From: Litchfieldella rifensis
Lineage (GTDB): Bacteria > Pseudomonadota > Gammaproteobacteria > Pseudomonadales > Halomonadaceae
Direction: 5' to 3'
Length of the DNA: 64,000 bases
Assembly: GCF_042646605.1 (NCBI RefSeq)
Contig: NZ_JBHRUG010000037.1
Location: 1-64,000 of the forward strand
Under the pieces are notes generated by a model. The model did no database searches. It worked only from the letters and a program-made list of their open reading frames with translations, and was not told the DNA's origin. How positions within the stretch are numbered: position 1 is the stretch's first letter; each line of letters opens with the position of its first letter. A program made the position numbers and the translations under genes. Shown one piece after another: positions 8,561 to 18,768 of this stretch.

Positions 8561-9153
8561 TGCGTGCCGACCTCGAACTGATCCATGGCTGGGTGCCGGA
8601 AGGTGCCCGCCTCCTTGACCTGGGGTGCGGCGACGGTACCCTGCTGGCCGCCCTGGCTCGTGACAAGAACGTCACCGGCTATGGCCTGGAAATCGATCCC
8701 GAGGGCATCACTGCCTGTATCGAAAAGGGCGTCAACGTCATCGAACAGAACCTCGATCAGGGGCTGGCCAACTTCGACGACGATGCCTGCGACCTGGTGG
8801 TCATGACCCAGGCCCTCCAGGCCCTGCGTCGTCCCGACCTGATGCTCGACGAGATGCTGCGGGTGGCTGGCGAATGCATCATCACCTTCCCCAACTTCGC
8901 TTACTGGCGCCACCGCGCCTACCTGGGCTTCAAGGGCTATATGCCGGTCTCCAAATCGCTGCCTCACGCCTGGTACGATACGCCCAATATTCACCTCTCG
9001 ACCTTCAACGACTTTGAACGCCTGTGCCGCGACAAGGGTCTGATCATCATCGATCGCGCAGTGGGCAACGGCGACCATGAAGGGCACTGGAGTTCACGAT
9101 GGTGGCCCAACCTGTTCGGTGAAACGGCCATCTTCCGCGTCAGCCGCGGATGA
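8560..9153 (+). CDS. metW: Methionine biosynthesis protein MetW
   Basis: The 197-residue protein has a class I methyltransferase fold with the SAM-site motif LLDLGCGDGTLLAAL (about residues 19-33). It is the usual partner of MetX in proteobacteria lacking MetA and is thought to support the acyltransferase step rather than act as a proven methyltransferase. The ATG overlaps the metX stop. The MTQALQAL and ITFPNFAYW segments are family features. Its position right after metX is the best evidence for its role. Confidence 0.94.
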   Translation: MRADLELIHGWVPEGARLLDLGCGDGTLLAALARDKNVTGYGLEIDPEGITACIEKGVNVIEQNLDQGLANFDDDACDLVVMTQALQALRRPDLMLDEMLRVAGECIITFPNFAYWRHRAYLGFKGYMPVSKSLPHAWYDTPNIHLSTFNDFERLCRDKGLIIIDRAVGNGDHEGHWSSRWWPNLFGETAIFRVSRG

Positions 9154-9199
9154 CCGCAGGGATAACAAGTCGGCCAAGTGATACGAAAAGGGGAGAACC

Positions 9200-9652
9200 A
9201 TGACCAGAAACGCCTTTGTCGTCTGGAGCCTGGGCCTGTTACTGATACTCGTTGCAGGGCTGGGACGGGCACAGCAGTTCGAACAGGTCGGCGATTACCA
9301 GATCCACTACAGCGCGGTGAATACCAGCTTCCTCACCCCCGAGGTCGCCGCAACCTACGATATCCAGCGCAGTCAGGTACAGGCACTGCTCACTATCAGC
9401 GTGCGCGAGGAACTCGAGGATGGCAGCACCCGCCCGGTCAATGCCACGGTCAACGGCAACGTCAGGAACCTGGCCGGTCAGATAAGGAAACTCTCGTTCC
9501 GCACCGTGCACGATGGCGACGCCATCTATCACCTGGCGACCTTCCGGATCCAGGAAGACGGACCGATGCGCTTCGACCTCGACGTGACCTACGACCGCAA
9601 CCGCGAGCCCGCCAACCTCAATTTCGCCCAGCGCTTCTATATCGACCGCTGA
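9200..9652 (+). CDS. DUF4426 family exported protein
   Basis: The 150-residue protein has a clear Sec signal peptide (residues 1-24, ending near GRAQQF) followed by a small beta-rich domain typical of DUF4426, with FEQVGDYQIHYSAVNTSFL and YDIQRS near the start and a NFAQRFYID end. The function is unknown. In pseudomonads this family is also encoded right after metXW, so the association is conserved, possibly just by operon history. A GGGGAGAA ribosome site precedes the ATG. Confidence 0.85.
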   Translation: MTRNAFVVWSLGLLLILVAGLGRAQQFEQVGDYQIHYSAVNTSFLTPEVAATYDIQRSQVQALLTISVREELEDGSTRPVNATVNGNVRNLAGQIRKLSFRTVHDGDAIYHLATFRIQEDGPMRFDLDVTYDRNREPANLNFAQRFYIDR

Positions 9653-9667
9653 GTCTTCCCATTCAAT

Positions 9668-9971
9668 TCAGCCTCCGAAGCGCTCGCGCAGCACGGCACA
9701 ACGATCGCCGCGTTCGCTTGGCGGTGTGAACCAGGCCAGATCATAAGGCGGTTGATCGTCGACGCTGTCGGGCAACACCGACCGCCAATCCTCCTGTCCC
9801 GCCGGCAGTTCCACCAACCCCAGTGATAGCGGCTCGCGATGGCTATGCAGCGCCACGCCGATATCGCGGCGGGCGTGTCCACTGCCGCACAGCACTAGTG
9901 CCGTCGCCGGACAGTATCATGCCCAGAGAGGCCAGAGCGGCGATCCCCTTGAGACAATCGCGTCGTTGCAT
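9668..9971 (-). pseudogene. Remnant of a ChaN-type haem-binding uptake protein gene
   Basis: Reading leftwards from ATG 9971 there is an export signal beginning MQRRD, with twin arginines, and a hydrophobic stretch to about residue 22 (LASLGMILSG). After a +1-type frame change near 9896-9900 the sequence continues as about 75 residues with GSGHARRDIGV, LSLGLVEL, PYDLAWFTPPSERGD and CAVLRERF. These match the C-terminal end of ChaN-family (Cofac_haem_bdg) proteins, in which a GxGHxRRDxGVP motif precedes a YDxxWFTP motif. The central 200 or so residues of a normal protein are missing. The simplest reading is an internal deletion that fused the signal peptide to the C-terminal tail out of frame. 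Family assignment is from motif memory. Confidence 0.6.
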
Positions 9972-10010
9972 GGCAGTCTGGCTCCTTGGAAAACAGGATA
10001 CGAGGCTAGC

Positions 10011-10343
10011 TTGTCCGCTCTGATGATTGCCCACTCGTCACAACTCGAAGACAGCGGCGCCCTCGGCGTGACGCTGCCGGATGGTCGCGCGGCCTTCGTG
10101 GTCCGCGTTCATGGCCGGAGCAGTGCCTTCGAGAACCGCTGCCCGCACCAAGGAATCGGCCTGGAAGACAAGCCCGACACCTTTCTCGAAGACGGCAACG
10201 AACTGATTCAGTGCCGCATGCATGGCGCGCTGTTCCTGCCGGAGAGTGGCGAGTGTGTGTTCGGCCCCTGCCTGGGGCGATCGCTCACTCCGGTACCGGT
10301 GTCAGTCGATAGCGAGGGCAACGTCTACCTGGCGCGTGAGTGA
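10011..10343 (+). CDS. Small Rieske-type [2Fe-2S] protein
   Basis: About 110 residues form a stand-alone Rieske domain. The cluster ligands are visible as CPHQG (C-x-H) and CRMHGALF (C-x2-H), separated by about 21 residues. There is no oxygenase catalytic domain, so this is a ferredoxin-like electron carrier or a small-subunit type; the substrate is unknown. Two starts are possible: TTG 10011 with a GAGG site 5 bases upstream, or ATG 10023 with no clear ribosome site. The 3' end overlaps sfsA on the other strand by about 42 bp. It is divergent from the ChaN remnant. Confidence 0.82.
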   Translation: MSALMIAHSSQLEDSGALGVTLPDGRAAFVVRVHGRSSAFENRCPHQGIGLEDKPDTFLEDGNELIQCRMHGALFLPESGECVFGPCLGRSLTPVPVSVDSEGNVYLARE

Positions 10344-11060
10344 CACCGGCAGGCGCCGGGCCAGCCGGATCGCCGTCGGCACCCCGTCGTGTACGTCGAC
10401 CCGGCAGCCGTAGGCCAGCACCTCGACGCCCTGTTCGGCCACCTCCCGGAGCGTGCGGGCGTAGGCGGGGTCGAGGTGCGCCGCCGGGGCCACGTCCGGG
10501 ATACCGGTATGCGCCACGCAGAACAGCAGCACCGCCCGCTGCCCCTGCGCGGCCAGGGTCGCCAGGCTGTGCAGGTGCTTGCGTCCGCGTTCGCTGACCG
10601 CGTCGGGGAAGTAGCCATGGCCGTCGGTCTCCTTGAGGGTCACCTGCTTGATCTCCACGTACGCGCTGGGGCGCCGAGTGTCATCGAGCCGAAAATCCAG
10701 TCGCGCCCCTGCCACAGCCGCCTCTCGCCGGAACGTGGCATAGTCCCCCAGTTCTTCGACCACCCCCGCTCGCAATGCCTCTTCGACGATGGCATTGGCG
10801 CGTCCGGTCTGTACCGAGGCGAGGGCCATGGCCCCATCGACCTGGGGCAATTCGATCAGCTCCCAGGTCCAGGCCAGCTTGCGCTTGGGATTGTCGCTTG
10901 CTGACAGCCATACGCGGCAACCGGGGACATTGACCGCCCGCATCGAGCCGGTATTGGGGCAATGAGCCACCACTTGCGACCCGTCGTCGAGCTCGACATC
11001 GGCCAGAAAACGCTTGTAGCGGCGCCGCAGGATGCCGGGCACCAGAAGAGGATAATCCAT
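10302..11060 (-). CDS. sfsA: DNA/RNA nuclease SfsA family protein
   Basis: The 252-residue protein belongs to the SfsA family, first named for sugar-fermentation stimulation in E. coli and proposed to contain an OB-fold nucleic-acid-binding part and a nuclease-like domain. Family segments seen include YPLLVPGILRRRYKRFLADV at the start, HCPNTGSMRA, the VEIKQVTL motif and RGRKHLHSL. I start at ATG 11060, behind GGAG with 5 bases spacing; the open frame upstream is not similar to anything. It is slightly longer than E. coli SfsA (234). It follows the aminotransferase gene by 11 bp and is probably in the same transcript. Confidence 0.92.
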   Translation of the reverse strand: MDYPLLVPGILRRRYKRFLADVELDDGSQVVAHCPNTGSMRAVNVPGCRVWLSASDNPKRKLAWTWELIELPQVDGAMALASVQTGRANAIVEEALRAGVVEELGDYATFRREAAVAGARLDFRLDDTRRPSAYVEIKQVTLKETDGHGYFPDAVSERGRKHLHSLATLAAQGQRAVLLFCVAHTGIPDVAPAAHLDPAYARTLREVAEQGVEVLAYGCRVDVHDGVPTAIRLARRLPVSLTRQVDVALAID

Positions 11061-11071
11061 TGGAGCTCCGT

Positions 11072-12232
11072 TTATTGTCGGGTCAAGAAGCGCTCGAGTC
11101 GCATCACGGCTTCCTGTAGACGTGCCACCTCGTTGGTGAAAGCGATCCGTACATGATGCTCGCCGCCACGCACGGCAAAATCGACGCCCGGTGTGATGGC
11201 GACATTCTCCTCTTCCAGCAAGCGCCGACAGAAGCCTTGACTGTCGTGACTGTAGCGCGAGATATCCAGCCATACATAGAAAGCGCCCTGCGGTGGCACG
11301 GAAGGCGCCAATTGCAATCGCGCCAAGCCGGCCAGCAAGGCGTCTCGACGACGCTGCAATTCCTGCCGGCGACGCTCGAGCTCCTCACGGCATTGCGGTG
11401 TGAAGGCCGCCAGAGCGGCATGCTGGGACGGTGTCGGGGCGGCCAGAAAGATATTCTGCGCCAGGCGGGTCAGCGGTTCGATGGCGGCCTGCGGAGCCAG
11501 CAGCCAGCCCAGTCGCCAACCGGTCATGCCGAAATACTTCGAGAAGCTGTTGACCACGAAAGCCTCGGGCGCCACGGTCGCCGCCGAGACCGGGGGGAGG
11601 TCGTAGGTCAGCCCTTGATAGATCTCATCGACCAGCAGATACCCCTCCCGCTCACGCGCCGCCTCGGCCACGGCGGAAAGCTGTGCCCCATCGAGCATGT
11701 GACCGGTCGGATTCGAGGGCGTGGCCAGCATCGCCAGGCGCGTGTCCCGCTGCCAGTGAGCGGCGACGAGCGCCGCGTCGAGCTGCCAGCCACTCTCCGG
11801 CCCCACCGGCACCGTATCCAGCTCGGCGTCGGCCAGGGCCATCAGGTGACGGTTGCAGGGATAGGTGGGGTCGGCCATCAATACCCGGTCGCCGCGCTGC
11901 ACCAGCAGCTGGCTGGCCAGCAACAGTGCCCCCGAGGCCCCGGGAGTGACGATGATCCGGGCGGGATCGACCGCGGCATCGAAATGGCGTGCATAATGCT
12001 CGGCGATCGCCTCACGCAGGGCGGGAAGACCGGCGGCGGGCGTGTAGCGCGTCTGCCCCGATGTCAGCGCCTGCTGGCCCGCTGCCACCACGGCTTCGGG
12101 GGTAGCGAAATCGGGCTCGCCGATTTCCAAGTGTATGATATCGTGACCGGCGGCTTCGCGTGCCTGGGCCTCTTCCAGCAGGCTCATGACGCGAAAGGCC
12201 TGCACACGATCGATTCGTGAACTAAAACGCAT
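11072..12232 (-). CDS. Class I/II pyridoxal-phosphate aminotransferase
   Basis: The 386-residue protein is a fold-type I aminotransferase of the aspartate-aminotransferase superfamily. The Schiff-base lysine is K232 in NSFSKYFGMTGWRLGW, with the NPTG motif (about 174-177), the DEIY aspartate (about 202-205) and the C-terminal arginine segment VRIAF that binds the substrate carboxylate. The substrate cannot be told from sequence. I chose ATG 12232 because GGGAG lies just upstream and it gives a standard N-terminus; an ATG at 12283 would add 17 residues. It is followed closely by sfsA and lies divergent from dksA. Confidence 0.9.
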   Translation of the reverse strand: MRFSSRIDRVQAFRVMSLLEEAQAREAAGHDIIHLEIGEPDFATPEAVVAAGQQALTSGQTRYTPAAGLPALREAIAEHYARHFDAAVDPARIIVTPGASGALLLASQLLVQRGDRVLMADPTYPCNRHLMALADAELDTVPVGPESGWQLDAALVAAHWQRDTRLAMLATPSNPTGHMLDGAQLSAVAEAAREREGYLLVDEIYQGLTYDLPPVSAATVAPEAFVVNSFSKYFGMTGWRLGWLLAPQAAIEPLTRLAQNIFLAAPTPSQHAALAAFTPQCREELERRRQELQRRRDALLAGLARLQLAPSVPPQGAFYVWLDISRYSHDSQGFCRRLLEEENVAITPGVDFAVRGGEHHVRIAFTNEVARLQEAVMRLERFLTRQ

Positions 12233-12522
12233 TCCCGGCTCCCGGTTGCGGTACGACGATTCCATGACATCCGCATGCGGCACCCTGAGGGACCCTTGCG
12301 GTCAAATGTCATTCTACTCGCTTCGTTCGCCCTGATTCAGCCACACCGGGTATCACAGAGGTTGCAATGTCGGCGTTTTTTCGCTAAATAAGCATGGCTT
12401 TGGGCGGGTGAGGCCGCACCTACACCAGGTCACGGGGAATCGACCGCGTGATGCGGGATTCCGACCTGATCGGAAACGGCCGGGCATCGGCCCCAGTCAC
12501 TTGTGAGTAATGAGGCAGCCCC
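12233..12522. other. Intergenic region between the aminotransferase gene and dksA
   Basis: About 290 bp without a gene. It must carry the divergent promoters for the aminotransferase-sfsA unit and for dksA. A weak rightward sigma70-like pair (TTGCAA, 17-base spacer, TAAATA) is seen about 12363-12391, and a short perfect inverted repeat TTCCGA/TCGGAA at 12459-12475 lies in the dksA leader. Neither is strong enough to assign with confidence. Confidence 0.4.
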
Positions 12523-12960
12523 ATGCCAGTAGCAGAACAGAAGACGGAAGCGCCTAAAAAATTCACCCCGTATGAGCCGGCGCCGGGTGAAGAATACATG
12601 AACGAGAAGCAGTTGGAGCACTTCCGACAGATCCTGCTGGGCTGGAAACAGGAGTTGATGGAAGAGGTGGACCGTACGGTTCGCCACCTGCAGGAAGAAG
12701 CCAACAACTATGCCGATCCAGCGGATCGTGCTACCCAGGAAGAAGGCTTCAGCCTCGAACTGCGCACTCGCGACCGCGAGCGCAAGCTGCTCAAGAAGAT
12801 CAACGAAACCATCGACAAGATCGATGAGGAAGACTACGGCTTCTGCGAGGCCTGTGGCGTCGAGATCGGCATTCGCCGCCTCGAAGCGCGCCCCACGGCC
12901 ACCCTATGCGTCGACTGCAAGACGCTGGCCGAGCTCAAGGAAAAGCAGCTCGGCGGTTGA
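12523..12960 (+). CDS. dksA: RNA polymerase-binding transcription factor DksA
   Basis: The 145-residue protein enters the RNA polymerase secondary channel and, with ppGpp, lowers rRNA transcription and raises amino-acid biosynthesis promoters. The coiled coil carries the two tip aspartates in DPADRA (D65 and D68), and the globular zinc finger has all four cysteines (C108, C111, C129, C132), so this is the zinc-type DksA. Its length is near the E. coli protein (151). A GAGG site lies upstream. It is followed by gluQ, the conserved dksA-gluQ pair, with a weak hairpin in between. Confidence 0.97.
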   Translation: MPVAEQKTEAPKKFTPYEPAPGEEYMNEKQLEHFRQILLGWKQELMEEVDRTVRHLQEEANNYADPADRATQEEGFSLELRTRDRERKLLKKINETIDKIDEEDYGFCEACGVEIGIRRLEARPTATLCVDCKTLAELKEKQLGG

Positions 12961-12997
12961 ACCAGCGCATGAGGATCCTCTCGCCTGCATCCGTCGA

Positions 12998-13020
12998 CGG
13001 GCACCCCAGGGTGCCCGTTT
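12998..13020 (+). terminator. Weak intercistronic terminator after dksA
   Basis: An 8-bp GC-rich stem (12998-13005 with 13010-13017, 4-base loop) is followed by only three T residues. In other bacteria an intercistronic terminator between dksA and gluQ limits gluQ expression; this hairpin is in the same place, so partial termination is plausible. Confidence 0.5.
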
Positions 13021-13053
13021 GCGTATGATGCGACAGCAGCGCCAGGCACACGC

Positions 13054-13941
13054 ATGAGTCACTACCGCGGTCGCTTCGCCCCTACCCCGTCAGGCCCCCT
13101 GCACTTTGGCTCGCTGGTCGCAGCGCTGGGCAGTTTTCTCGATGCCCGCCACGCCGGTGGCCAATGGCTGCTGCGTATCGAGGACATCGATCCGCCGCGC
13201 TGCCCGGCAGGTGCCGGCGACACGATCCTGCGCCAGCTCGAGGCCTTCGGCTTGCAATGGGACGGCCCGGTACACTATCAGCACGCCCGCCACGCGGCCT
13301 ATCAACAGGCACTGGAATATCTACGCGATGCCGGGCTGGCCTATCCTTGCAGTTGCTCGCGCAAGCAATGGCACGGCCACAGCGTCTATCCCGGCTGGTG
13401 TCGCCACGGCGTGCGCGAGCCGTGCAAGCCGCAGGCCTGGCGATTGCGCAGTGATCGAGGGCTGCGTCCGATCGCCTGGCACGACCGCCTCTACGGCGAG
13501 CAGGCTTTCGATCCGGCCGACCTGGGCGATGTGGTATTGAAGCGCAAGGACGAGTTCTGGGCCTACCAGCTTGCCGTCGTGGTCGATGACGCCGAGCAAG
13601 GCATCACCGATGTGGTACGCGGCGCCGACCTGCTCGACAACACTCCCTGGCAGCGCCAGCTGCAACAAGCGCTGGGGCTGCCTGAGCCGCGCTACCTGCA
13701 CCTGCCCTTGATCGTCGGTGCCGACGGCCAGAAGCTGTCCAAGCAGAACCTGGCACCCGCGCTACCCTGCGACGATGAGCGGGTACGCCCCCTGCTGTGT
13801 CGCGCCTTGGGGGCGCTCGGCCAGCCGCTGGAGACGGCACAACAGTATGCCCCGGTCGCCGAGCAGCTCGAGGCTGCCATTGCACGCTGGGACAGCACCC
13901 GCTTGCAGCCAGTCGCACAGCGGCAGGCCCTGGACTGTTAA
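13054..13941 (+). CDS. gluQ: Glutamyl-Q tRNA(Asp) synthetase
   Basis: The 295-residue protein is a shortened glutamyl-tRNA synthetase paralogue lacking the anticodon-binding domain; it attaches glutamate to the queuosine base of tRNA-Asp. The HIGH-like motif is PLHFGSL (about 15-21) and the KMSKS-like motif is KLSKQN. A zinc site is formed by CSCSRKQW and the YPGWCRHG cysteine, as in the E. coli enzyme. Its position after dksA is the standard one. It starts with ATG after a weak ribosome site, which fits low expression. Confidence 0.95.
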   Translation: MSHYRGRFAPTPSGPLHFGSLVAALGSFLDARHAGGQWLLRIEDIDPPRCPAGAGDTILRQLEAFGLQWDGPVHYQHARHAAYQQALEYLRDAGLAYPCSCSRKQWHGHSVYPGWCRHGVREPCKPQAWRLRSDRGLRPIAWHDRLYGEQAFDPADLGDVVLKRKDEFWAYQLAVVVDDAEQGITDVVRGADLLDNTPWQRQLQQALGLPEPRYLHLPLIVGADGQKLSKQNLAPALPCDDERVRPLLCRALGALGQPLETAQQYAPVAEQLEAAIARWDSTRLQPVAQRQALDC

Positions 13942-13976
13942 ACTCGGAGTATTCAGGCGCTCGCGCAAGGACTCTC

Positions 13977-14153
13977 ATGTACGTCTACCGCATCATGCTG
14001 TTTCTGGTGTTCGGCGGCTATCTGCTGTCGCCGCTGTTGATGAGTGGCTGGGCGAATCCCGACATGGCCTGGTACCGCCCCTTTGTGATCTGGGGAATCT
14101 TGATCGCCCTGTCGATCTGGCTGGAACAGAAGAGGAAACTGGATGAGCGCTAG
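13977..14153 (+). CDS. Small two-helix membrane protein upstream of cbrA
   Basis: A 58-residue protein with two hydrophobic segments (about residues 4-24 and 35-49) joined by a WANPDMAWYRP loop and a basic tail (EQKRKLDER). I do not know a function. It sits directly before the CbrA kinase, the position of the small open frame called cbrX that has been described upstream of cbrA in pseudomonads, so it may couple translation or assist CbrA in the membrane. It has an AAGG-type ribosome site and ends 45 bp before the cbrA start. Compact hydrophobic pattern and conserved place argue it is a real gene. Confidence 0.75.
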   Translation: MYVYRIMLFLVFGGYLLSPLLMSGWANPDMAWYRPFVIWGILIALSIWLEQKRKLDER

Positions 14154-14198
14154 TCGCCCCGTCGACGGCACGGCGCGCTCGCTGCGAGGAGACGGCCG

Positions 14199-17136
14199 AT
14201 GACCTCCAGCCTGGGCGGCGTCCTCCTCCTCGGCAGCGGTTATCTGTTGCTGATGTTCGCTTGCGCCCTGGCGGTGGAGCGCGGCTGGATTCCGTCGCGC
14301 ATCACCCATCATCCCGCCGTCTACACCCTGGCGCTGGGCGTGTATGCCAGTGCCTGGGCGATCTATGGCAGCCTCGAGCTGGCCAGCCAGGTCGGCTACG
14401 GCTATCTGGCCTACTATCTTGGCGTGGCGGGGGCCTTTCTGCTGGCACCGGTACTGCTGCTGCCGATCCAGCGCATGACACACACCTATCAGCTGTCGTC
14501 GCTGGCCGACCTGTTCGCCTTTCGCTTTCGTTCGCGCTGGATTGGTACCCTGATCACCGTGGTCAGCCTGCTTGCGGTGTTGCCACTGCTCGCCCTGCAG
14601 GTCCAGACCATGGGCGATGCCATCCACCGGATGACCGGCGCCGGTTCGCCGGCCCTGCTGGCGCTGGCTTTCTGCGCCCTGATCGCGCTGTTCGCGATCC
14701 TGTTCGGCGCCCGCCACACGCGCCTCAACGCCCGCCATGACACCCTGCTGGCCACCATCGCCACCGGTTCGCTGATCAAGCTCGGCGCCATGCTGGCCTT
14801 GGGCGCGATCGCCCTGTTCGGCATCTTCGATGGCCCTGCCGACCTGCAGGCCTGGCTCAACGGGCCAGGCCTGGCACGCCAGGCGGCGGTCGCCCACCTC
14901 GACCCGGGGCAGTGGCGCACCCTGCTGTTGCTGTTCTTCGCCGCGGCCTTCCTGATGCCGCACATGTTCCACATGACCTTCGCCGAGACGCTATCGCGGC
15001 GTTCCCTGTTGCAAGCCAGCTGGAGCCTGCCACTCTACTTGCTGCTGATGGCACTGCCGGTCCCGCTGATTCTGTGGGGGGCCCAACGTGTCGGCGCGGA
15101 AGGCATGGGACCGGACGCCGCCTATCTGGCTTTCGAGCTATCCGAGGCCTGGTGGGTCGACGCCCTGGCCTTCATCGCCGGTCTGGCCGCGACCAGCGGC
15201 ACCCTGACCATCATTGCGCTCGCGTTGTCGGGGATGGTTCTCAATCACCTGGTGCTGGTGGCTCATCCCCCCGCTCACCAGCCGGACCTGTATCGCTGGC
15301 TGCGTTGGCTGCGCCAGGCCCTGATCGCCGCGGTCGTCTTCGGCGGCTGGCTGTTCTACCGCACTATCGGCGTCCATCATGACCTGATCACGCTGGGGCT
15401 GGCTTCCTTCGTTGGCATGGCACAATGCCTGCCGGGCATGCTGGCCGTTCTCTATTGGCCGGGCGCCAATCGCAAAGGCATGGTGACGGGCCTGCTCATC
15501 GGCGTCCTGATCTGGCTACTGGGCCTATGGCTGCCGCTCATCACCACCTTCCCGACACTCGTGGTGATCCCGCCGGGGCTGGAGGCACTGCAGGGCAAGC
15601 CGACCTGGTACATTGTCACGCTGGTGGCACTCTCCGCCAACATCCTGGCCTTCATCCTGGTATCCCTGGTAACCCGGACATCGGAGGGCGAACGCGCCGC
15701 TGCCGAAGCCTGCTCGGTGGATGCCGTGATCCGGCCCAAGCGGCTGCCGTTGATGGCCAGCAACGGCGAGGATTTCAAGCGGCACCTGGCCGATGCCCTG
15801 GGCACGGAAGTCGCCGAGCGAGAGGTGAACCGTGCCTTGACAGCACTGAACCTGTCACCGCTCGACGGCCGACCCTACGCCCTGCGCCGCTTGCGCGACC
15901 GTATCCAGGCCAATATCTCGGGGCTCATGGGCCCTTCGGTGGCCCAGGACATCGTCGACCGTTTTCTGCCCTATCAGCGCGATGGCCGGGTCGCCACCGA
16001 GGATATCCATTTCGTCGAAAGTCGCCTGGAAGCGTACCGCTCCCGGCTCACCGGCCTGGCCCGCGAACTCGACGGTCTGCGCCGTTATCATCGCCGTACC
16101 CTCACCCAGCTACCCATCGGCCTGTGCGCCTTCGGCGATGACGACGAACTATTGATGTGGAATGACGCCCTCGCCGAGCTCACCGGCATCGATGGCGCCA
16201 GCGTGATCGGTGCCCGTCGCAATAGTCTGCCGGCTCCCTGGGCCGAGCTCTTGGGGCGCATCCTCGCCGAGGAGCACAGCCACCTCTACAAGGAGCCGGT
16301 GGAACTGGCCAAGGGCCAGCGTTACCTCACCTTGCACAAGGCCGTGCTGAACGGCGGCGAGGAAGAGCGGGGCGGCACCGTGATCCTGGTCGAGGACCAC
16401 AGCGAGATGAAGTGGCTCGAAGACGAACTGGTACACGCCGCCCGGCTGGCCTCGATCGGCCAGTTGGCCGCCGGCGTCGCCCACGAGATCGGCAACCCCA
16501 TCACGGGCATCTCGTCACTGGCACAGAATCTGCGCTACGACACCGATGATCCCGCCCTGCTGGAAACTGCCGAGCAGATTCAGCAACTCACCGATCGCGT
16601 CTCACGCATCGTCGGCTCGCTGGTCGGTTTCGCCCATGGCGGCCGTCACGTGCACGGCACGACCTTCGCTCCCGTCGCCCTGCATCGAGTCACCGAGGAA
16701 GCCCTACACTTGATCCACCTGGCCCGCTCGGGTCAGGATGTGACGTATCGTAACCTCTGCCCGCCCGACCTGACGGTCGAGGGTGACGCCCAGCGTCTGG
16801 TGCAGGTGCTGGTCAATCTGTTGAACAATGCGCGCGATGCCAGCCCGGACGGAGGAGAGATCGTCATTGCCGCCGAGCCCGACGGCCAAGGCGTCTCACT
16901 GACGGTGACCGACGAAGGGCAGGGTATCGATGCGCAAGTTCGCGATCACCTCTTCGAGCCCTTCACCACCACCAAGGCTCCCGGAGAGGGCACGGGGTTG
17001 GGCCTGCCACTGGTTTACAGCATCATTGCCGAGCACTACGGGCAGATTCATATCGATTCACCGCCCCCCGGGCGTGAACGCGGCACCCGCATCCGTTTGT
17101 GGCTGCCCACTACCAGAGAGGATGGCGAAGACCCCG

Positions 17137-17159
<23 letters not shown>
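14199..17159 (+). CDS. cbrA: CbrA-type transporter-fused sensor histidine kinase
   Basis: The 986-residue protein combines an N-terminal sodium/solute-symporter-like (SLC5) domain of about 13 membrane helices (residues about 5-500), a linker, a PAS domain (about 630-740) and a histidine kinase. The phosphoacceptor is H762 in the motif VAHEIGNP; the N box is NLLNNARDASPDGG and the G box ends GEGTGLGLPLV. Length and architecture equal Pseudomonas CbrA (about 983), which senses carbon/nitrogen status and can transport histidine. The C-terminus overlaps the cbrB start by 23 bp. Together with cbrB, the CrcZ-like RNA and pcnB this reproduces the pseudomonad locus. Confidence 0.95.
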
Positions 17160-18525
<1,366 letters not shown>

Positions 18526-18556
18526 CTACCCCGACACAACACGACCATGGTCTAAG

Positions 18557-18588
18557 TGCCCGAGAGTGCGTCTCTCGGGCATTGTTTC
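18557..18588 (+). terminator. Rho-independent terminator of cbrB
   Basis: A perfect 9-10-bp GC-rich stem (18557-18566 with 18572-18581, 5-base loop) is followed by TTGTTTCG. It lies 32 bp after the cbrB stop and separates cbrAB transcription from the sigma54-driven RNA downstream. Confidence 0.8.
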
Positions 18589-18617
18589 GTGGTGATCCGT
18601 GGCTGGGATGCACCAGT

Positions 18618-18668
18618 TGTTACCATCTCACACAGCCAATGCCCTTCGACGGCGCAACAGCGGTAACA
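18618..18668. promoter_or_regulatory. Candidate CbrB binding half-sites upstream of the CrcZ-like RNA
   Basis: A TGTTAC at 18618-18623 and an inverted GTAACA at 18663-18668 lie about 75-125 bp upstream of the -24 element, a usual distance for NtrC-type enhancers. As I recall, the pseudomonad CbrB consensus consists of the same half-sites, with about 12 bases between them; here the two are 39 bp apart, so they may be halves of two degenerate sites. The A/T-rich 18713-18737 between them and the promoter could bind IHF. Confidence 0.5.
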
Positions 18669-18742
18669 CACAGCGACCCCATATCAGAGGGAACTCAAAC
18701 AGAAAAACATAACCACCTGTATATAAAGATATTTATGGAGCA

Positions 18743-18758
18743 TGGCACGACGCATGCT
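18743..18758 (+). promoter_or_regulatory. Sigma54 promoter of the CrcZ-like RNA
   Basis: TGGCAC (18743-18748), five bases, then ATGCT (18754-18758) match the sigma54 consensus TGGCAC-N5-TTGCW with one mismatch; the invariant GG (18744-18745) and GC (18756-18757) are spaced correctly at -24/-12. Transcription should begin about 12 bases past the GC, near 18769. It lies immediately downstream of the gene for a sigma54 activator. Confidence 0.8.
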
Positions 18759-18768
18759 ACATCTATGG

